A stretch of DNA of 32,393 nucleotides from the NCBI GenBank assembly GCA_031269355.1, contig JAISZG010000043.1:1-32393 (forward strand). Direction: 5' to 3'. The DNA is from Oscillospiraceae bacterium (GTDB taxonomy: Bacteria; Bacillota; Clostridia; Christensenellales; Aristaeellaceae). The notes under the pieces are model-generated. The model had not been told where the DNA came from. It worked only from the letters and a program-made list of their open reading frames with translations, and searched no databases. Position 1 is the first letter of the stretch. The number at the start of each line of letters is the position of its first letter. Both the position numbers and the translations under genes were made by a program. Below are positions 32,177 to 32,393 of the stretch, in pieces.

Positions 32177-32337
32177 GGCGTGTTCGAAAAATATCTCGAG
32201 GCTGAATGTGCTGGATTTTGATGAGGCGCAAGGAGCCATGAGGGAGGCGTAGTGGAGCTACGTCGACCGAATGAGCGACGCCGCGATGGATAAAAAGACA
32301 GTGCATTCAGACCGAGAGATTTTTTGAACACGCCCTA
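32174..32337. mobile_element. MITE-like element with about 40-bp inverted ends
   Basis: The left end TAGGGCGTGTTCGAAAAAT and the right end, read on the other strand as TAGGGCGTGTTCAAAAAAT, match and continue with CTCG and CTGAATG-type similarity for about 40 bases. The 164-bp unit is bounded by TA on each side and contains a hairpin CGTAG-TGGAG-CTACG at 32248-32262. There is no ORF for a transposase. The left end coincides with the ftsZ stop codon. It is transcribed as part of the ftsZ 3' end unless it ends transcription itself. Confidence 0.75.
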
Positions 32338-32350
32338 ATATAAGTAGATA

Positions 32351-32385
32351 AACACCGGCGGGCACGAACTCGCCGGTGTTTTTGT
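32351..32385 (+). terminator. Intrinsic terminator of the dcw operon
   Basis: AACACCGGCG and CGCCGGTGTT form a 10-bp GC-rich stem around GGCACGAACT, followed by TTTGTTTTAT. A classical Rho-independent terminator, displaced from ftsZ by the inserted element. Confidence 0.92.
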
Positions 32386-32393
32386 TTTATTAT

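Overview
The window looks like chromosomal DNA from a Gram-positive bacterium of the Bacillota, most likely an uncultured member of the Clostridia. The evidence is a cell-wall and division (dcw) operon with MraZ, a PASTA-bearing class B PBP, DivIB, FtsA and FtsZ, a MurE with the DNPR motif of meso-diaminopimelate enzymes, kleisin-type ScpA/ScpB, and a stand-alone PurO-type IMP cyclohydrolase. Coding strands are rich in GCG and CGC codons, TTG and GTG starts are frequent, and most genes have strong GGAGG ribosome binding sites.

Left part (1-6495). An AIM24-family gene on the plus strand faces a minus-strand series: a three-TM protein with a Cys-rich tail, a secreted L,D-transpeptidase, a cytosolic TolB-like propeller and an FMN-dependent alpha-hydroxy-acid oxidase homologue. 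scpA and scpB follow, also on the minus strand.

Middle part (6496-17437), which looks accessory. It opens with a G/C-homopolymer-rich imperfect palindrome of about 436 bp and short GC-rich direct repeats. Next comes an orphan phage-type replisome-organizer gene whose linker consists of four in-frame direct-repeat arrays. Its C-terminal module is repeated downstream as a translationally coupled short ORF and a decayed copy. A Cof-type HAD phosphatase gene is followed by a strikingly regular array of 48 units of 11 bp. The array abuts a three-gene operon (TerB-domain protein, BrxD-like ATPase, DEAD/DEAH helicase) whose gene content and order match the Shango anti-phage system. That operon has its own recognisable promoter. 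The most novel points here are a duplicated TerB_N-like region in the first protein and the possible origin inside the phage replication gene.

Right part (17438-32393). purO and a tRNA-Pro/tRNA-Thr pair with its own promoter and terminator lie on the minus strand. The dcw operon then runs on the plus strand: mraZ, ftsL, PBP, murE, mraY, murD, ftsW, murA, divIB, ftsA, ftsZ. MraZ-type operator boxes precede mraZ and a good promoter lies just before ftsA. rsmH, murF, murG and murC, often found in such clusters, are absent here. A 164-bp element with long inverted ends sits directly at the ftsZ stop codon, ahead of a strong intrinsic terminator.

How it fits together: the dcw genes make lipid-linked peptidoglycan precursor and build the septum, ScpAB handles chromosome segregation, and the middle block appears to be an insertion zone of defence genes and phage remnants between the core loci. 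All functional statements rest on motif reading by eye; no database search was possible.
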